A stretch of 64,000 bases of DNA from NCBI RefSeq assembly GCF_900105765.1, contig NZ_FNTX01000001.1, forward strand, positions 682,001 through 746,000, in the 5' to 3' direction. Within the stretch, counting starts at the first letter, position 1. Every line of letters starts with the position of its first letter. This document shows positions 62,370 to 64,000 of the stretch, piece after piece. The notes under the pieces are model-generated. The model did no database searches. It saw only the letters and a list, made by a program, of their open reading frames with translations, and had not been told where the DNA came from. The position numbers and the translations under genes were made by a program. This DNA is from Ruania alba (GTDB taxonomy: Bacteria; Actinomycetota; Actinomycetes; Actinomycetales; Beutenbergiaceae).

Positions 62370-63341
62370 TCAGGAGCTGGGGGAGCGGGAGTCCCACCAG
62401 TCCAGCACCCGGCGGGCGTAGAACGTCAGCCACTTGGACGATTCACCAGCCGGAACATCGATCTCGAACCACATCCGGCCCGGGTGTCGACCCGCCTGCA
62501 CCCAGGTGCCGTCCGGTTGCTCGGCCGCCCGGATCATTTCGATCGCCTCGGCCATCCGCGGGTCCGGCCCGCGCTCCTCGGCGAGGCAGACCGCACGGAA
62601 GTAGTCACATCCGCGGAGCACGTTGTAGGACCACCGCAGCGGATACCGGAACCGGGTGACCCAGTCGCCGACCGGTTCACCCGTGCTCAATCGCCGGAAC
62701 AGGTTCCGCGTGAGCAGGTACTCCTCACCGGCATGCCGGGCGTCCCGGAGCGCATCAGCGCCGCCCGTGGTGTTCTCCCACTCGAGGATCCCGACCAGGC
62801 TGTTCAAGGTGGAGTGGAAGGAGGACCGGGTCGAGCCTTCCACCCACTCACAATTCCAGCCGCCGTCGGGCAACTGCCGGGCGACGAACCACTCCGCGAC
62901 CGGCGTGACATCCACTCCGAGCCAGGCGCCGTTGGCGAGCGTGAAAGCGTTGATGCAGGCATCCACCTCACCGCCCCAGTAGGGCAGGTCGTCGTACTCC
63001 CAGCGGCTGTTCGCCGCCAACCGGTCAGCGGTGTCGCCGAGTGCCGACGGCGGAACTCCCCACTCCCGGAGTGCGTTCAGACTCCATGTGGTCGCCGTCC
63101 ACGGCTGCCCCTCGGCGTCGAACAGCTCACTGGAGAAGTCGGCCGGGAAGTATGCCCCGCCGGCCCACTGGCCGTCGGCGTCCTGGTGGGCCAGCAGTCG
63201 GGCACCGAAACCCTCGGCCGCCACGCGAGCGCGGGTCGCCTGCCAGACCCGCTCCGGCTCGCCGGCGAGATCGCGCTCCACCTGCCAGCGCAGCGCCGGG
63301 TCGGAGTCGAGCAGCCAGTCGGTCAGGGACGACGCCGTCAT
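62370..63341 (-). CDS. Squalene-cyclase/prenyltransferase-fold protein
   Basis: 323 residues with repeated helix pairs and QDADGQWAG, RQLPDGGWNCEW and EQPDGTWVQAG, the QW-like motifs of terpenoid-cyclase toroids. The DXDD/DCTAE acid motif of squalene-hopene cyclases is not seen and the protein is half their size, so it is probably not a cyclase. ATG 63341 is eight bases after TACGCT. No signal peptide. Function unknown. Confidence 0.75.
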   Translation of the reverse strand: MTASSLTDWLLDSDPALRWQVERDLAGEPERVWQATRARVAAEGFGARLLAHQDADGQWAGGAYFPADFSSELFDAEGQPWTATTWSLNALREWGVPPSALGDTADRLAANSRWEYDDLPYWGGEVDACINAFTLANGAWLGVDVTPVAEWFVARQLPDGGWNCEWVEGSTRSSFHSTLNSLVGILEWENTTGGADALRDARHAGEEYLLTRNLFRRLSTGEPVGDWVTRFRYPLRWSYNVLRGCDYFRAVCLAEERGPDPRMAEAIEMIRAAEQPDGTWVQAGRHPGRMWFEIDVPAGESSKWLTFYARRVLDWWDSRSPSS

Positions 63342-63405
63342 GGGCGCTCAGCGTACTCAGCCCCAGCGCGACGGCAAGGGCTGAGTACGCGGCGATGCTC
63401 CGCCG

Positions 63406-64000
63406 TCAGGACTTGCGGTTGTAGATGAACATCGAGATCGGGCCGAACACGGCCACCAGCACCACGCAGTAGATCAGCACGGTCACCAGCGAACCGGCGT
63501 CGTAGACCCCGGTCATCAGCTCGCGGACGGAGGTGACCACCACCGAGACCGGGTTGACCTCCACGACGCTCTCCAGCCAGCTGGGCATCGTCGTCGGGTC
63601 GACGAAGATGTTCGAGGCGAACGTCAGTGGCATCAGGATGAACATGGAGATCCCCATCGCCGCCTGCTCGCTGCGCACGGACAGGGACACCACCGTCCAG
63701 ATCCAGGAGACGGCGAACGAGAACACCAGCAGCAGCACGAACGCGGCCACCACACCGGGCAGACCGCCGTCGGGACGGAAACCCATCACAAACCCGACCG
63801 CCAGGATGATGATCCCGGCGAGGGTGTAGCGCACCTGGTCCCCGAGCAACGCACCCACCAGCTGGGCGGGCCGCCACGTGGGCAGCGAGCGGAACCGGTC
63901 GAAGACACCCTTGGAGATGTCCTTGTTCAGGGTCAGACCCGTGTACATCGTGATCATGATCAGTGTCTGCACGAAGATCCCCGGGATCAACCACTGCACG
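63406..64000 (-). CDS. ABC-2 permease of the DrrB/daunorubicin-resistance type (5' end outside window)
   Basis: The last 197 residues are visible; the frame is still open at the window end. DrrB-type marks: GLTLNKDISKGVFDRFRSLPTWRPAQLVGALLGD and FASNIFVDPTTMPSWLESVVEVNPVSVVVTSVRELM. It probably works with an ATPase gene lying upstream beyond the window. Confidence 0.9.
   Translation of the reverse strand, partial: VQWLIPGIFVQTLIMITMYTGLTLNKDISKGVFDRFRSLPTWRPAQLVGALLGDQVRYTLAGIIILAVGFVMGFRPDGGLPGVVAAFVLLLVFSFAVSWIWTVVSLSVRSEQAAMGISMFILMPLTFASNIFVDPTTMPSWLESVVEVNPVSVVVTSVRELMTGVYDAGSLVTVLIYCVVLVAVFGPISMFIYNRKS

Overview
The window is about 64 kb of high-GC DNA. Gene order, GTG/ATG starts, Tat and lipoprotein signals, DUF4916/DUF1697/DUF998-type genes and many leaderless starts (a TANNNT -10 box 6-8 nt before the start codon) point to an actinobacterium. 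The style suggests Micrococcales, perhaps near Ruaniaceae or Beutenbergiaceae; this is inference from family content, since no rRNA is present. It reads as chromosome: three tRNA genes (Leu-UAG, Lys-CUU, His-GUG) and housekeeping genes (oligoribonuclease, BCP peroxiredoxin, DAG kinase) sit between transport and glycan-use clusters.

Layout. 0-7 kb: end of an FAD oxidoreductase, a NUDIX protein, a secreted GH101 endo-alpha-N-acetylgalactosaminidase (split by one frameshift) and its LacI regulator. 7-10.5 kb: a polar amino-acid ABC transporter, tRNA-Leu and a HAD hydrolase. 10.5-15.1 kb: a phnDCEE-type transporter with an RpiR/SIS regulator and no C-P lyase. 15.1-22.5 kb: peroxiredoxin, tRNA-Lys, then a sugar ABC operon with a LacI regulator, divergent from a GH2 glycosidase; paired LacI-type operators lie between them. 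22.6-31.7 kb: DAG kinase, aldo/keto reductase, DcsG-like ATP-grasp enzyme, an MFS exporter behind an 18-codon leader peptide with RNA hairpins, a CPBP protease/TetR leaderless divergent pair, and a Glu/Leu-type dehydrogenase with LysR.

31.7-43.8 kb is an accessory-looking stretch. It holds a 55-codon remnant of an M15 carboxypeptidase, a frameshifted ArdC-like remnant beside tRNA-His, several long inverted repeats, many one-gene/one-regulator pairs with clear operators (ArsR, PadR, three TetR, XRE), a PadR-linked ABC exporter, and a small TetR regulon with three operator copies. 43.9-49.4 kb: a sugar ABC transporter plus Cys-type sulfatase operon opposite a MarR regulator that has two overlapping palindromes. 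49.5-57.4 kb: oligoribonuclease, then a LacI-SBP-permease-permease-GH130-Tat-exported protein operon with twin operators and a strong terminator. 57.5-64 kb: a small protein, DUF998, a second ABC-2 exporter (permease frameshifted) opposite a NarL-type two-component system, DUF1697, a squalene-cyclase-fold protein and a DrrB-type permease cut by the window end.

How it fits together: three separate LacI- or MarR-controlled loci pair an ABC sugar importer or a secreted enzyme with a glycan-active enzyme (GH101, GH2, GH130, sulfatase). This suggests scavenging of mucin-like, mannose-containing or sulfated glycans. Both frameshifts can be repaired by adding one base to a G/C run, so sequencing error is a live explanation.
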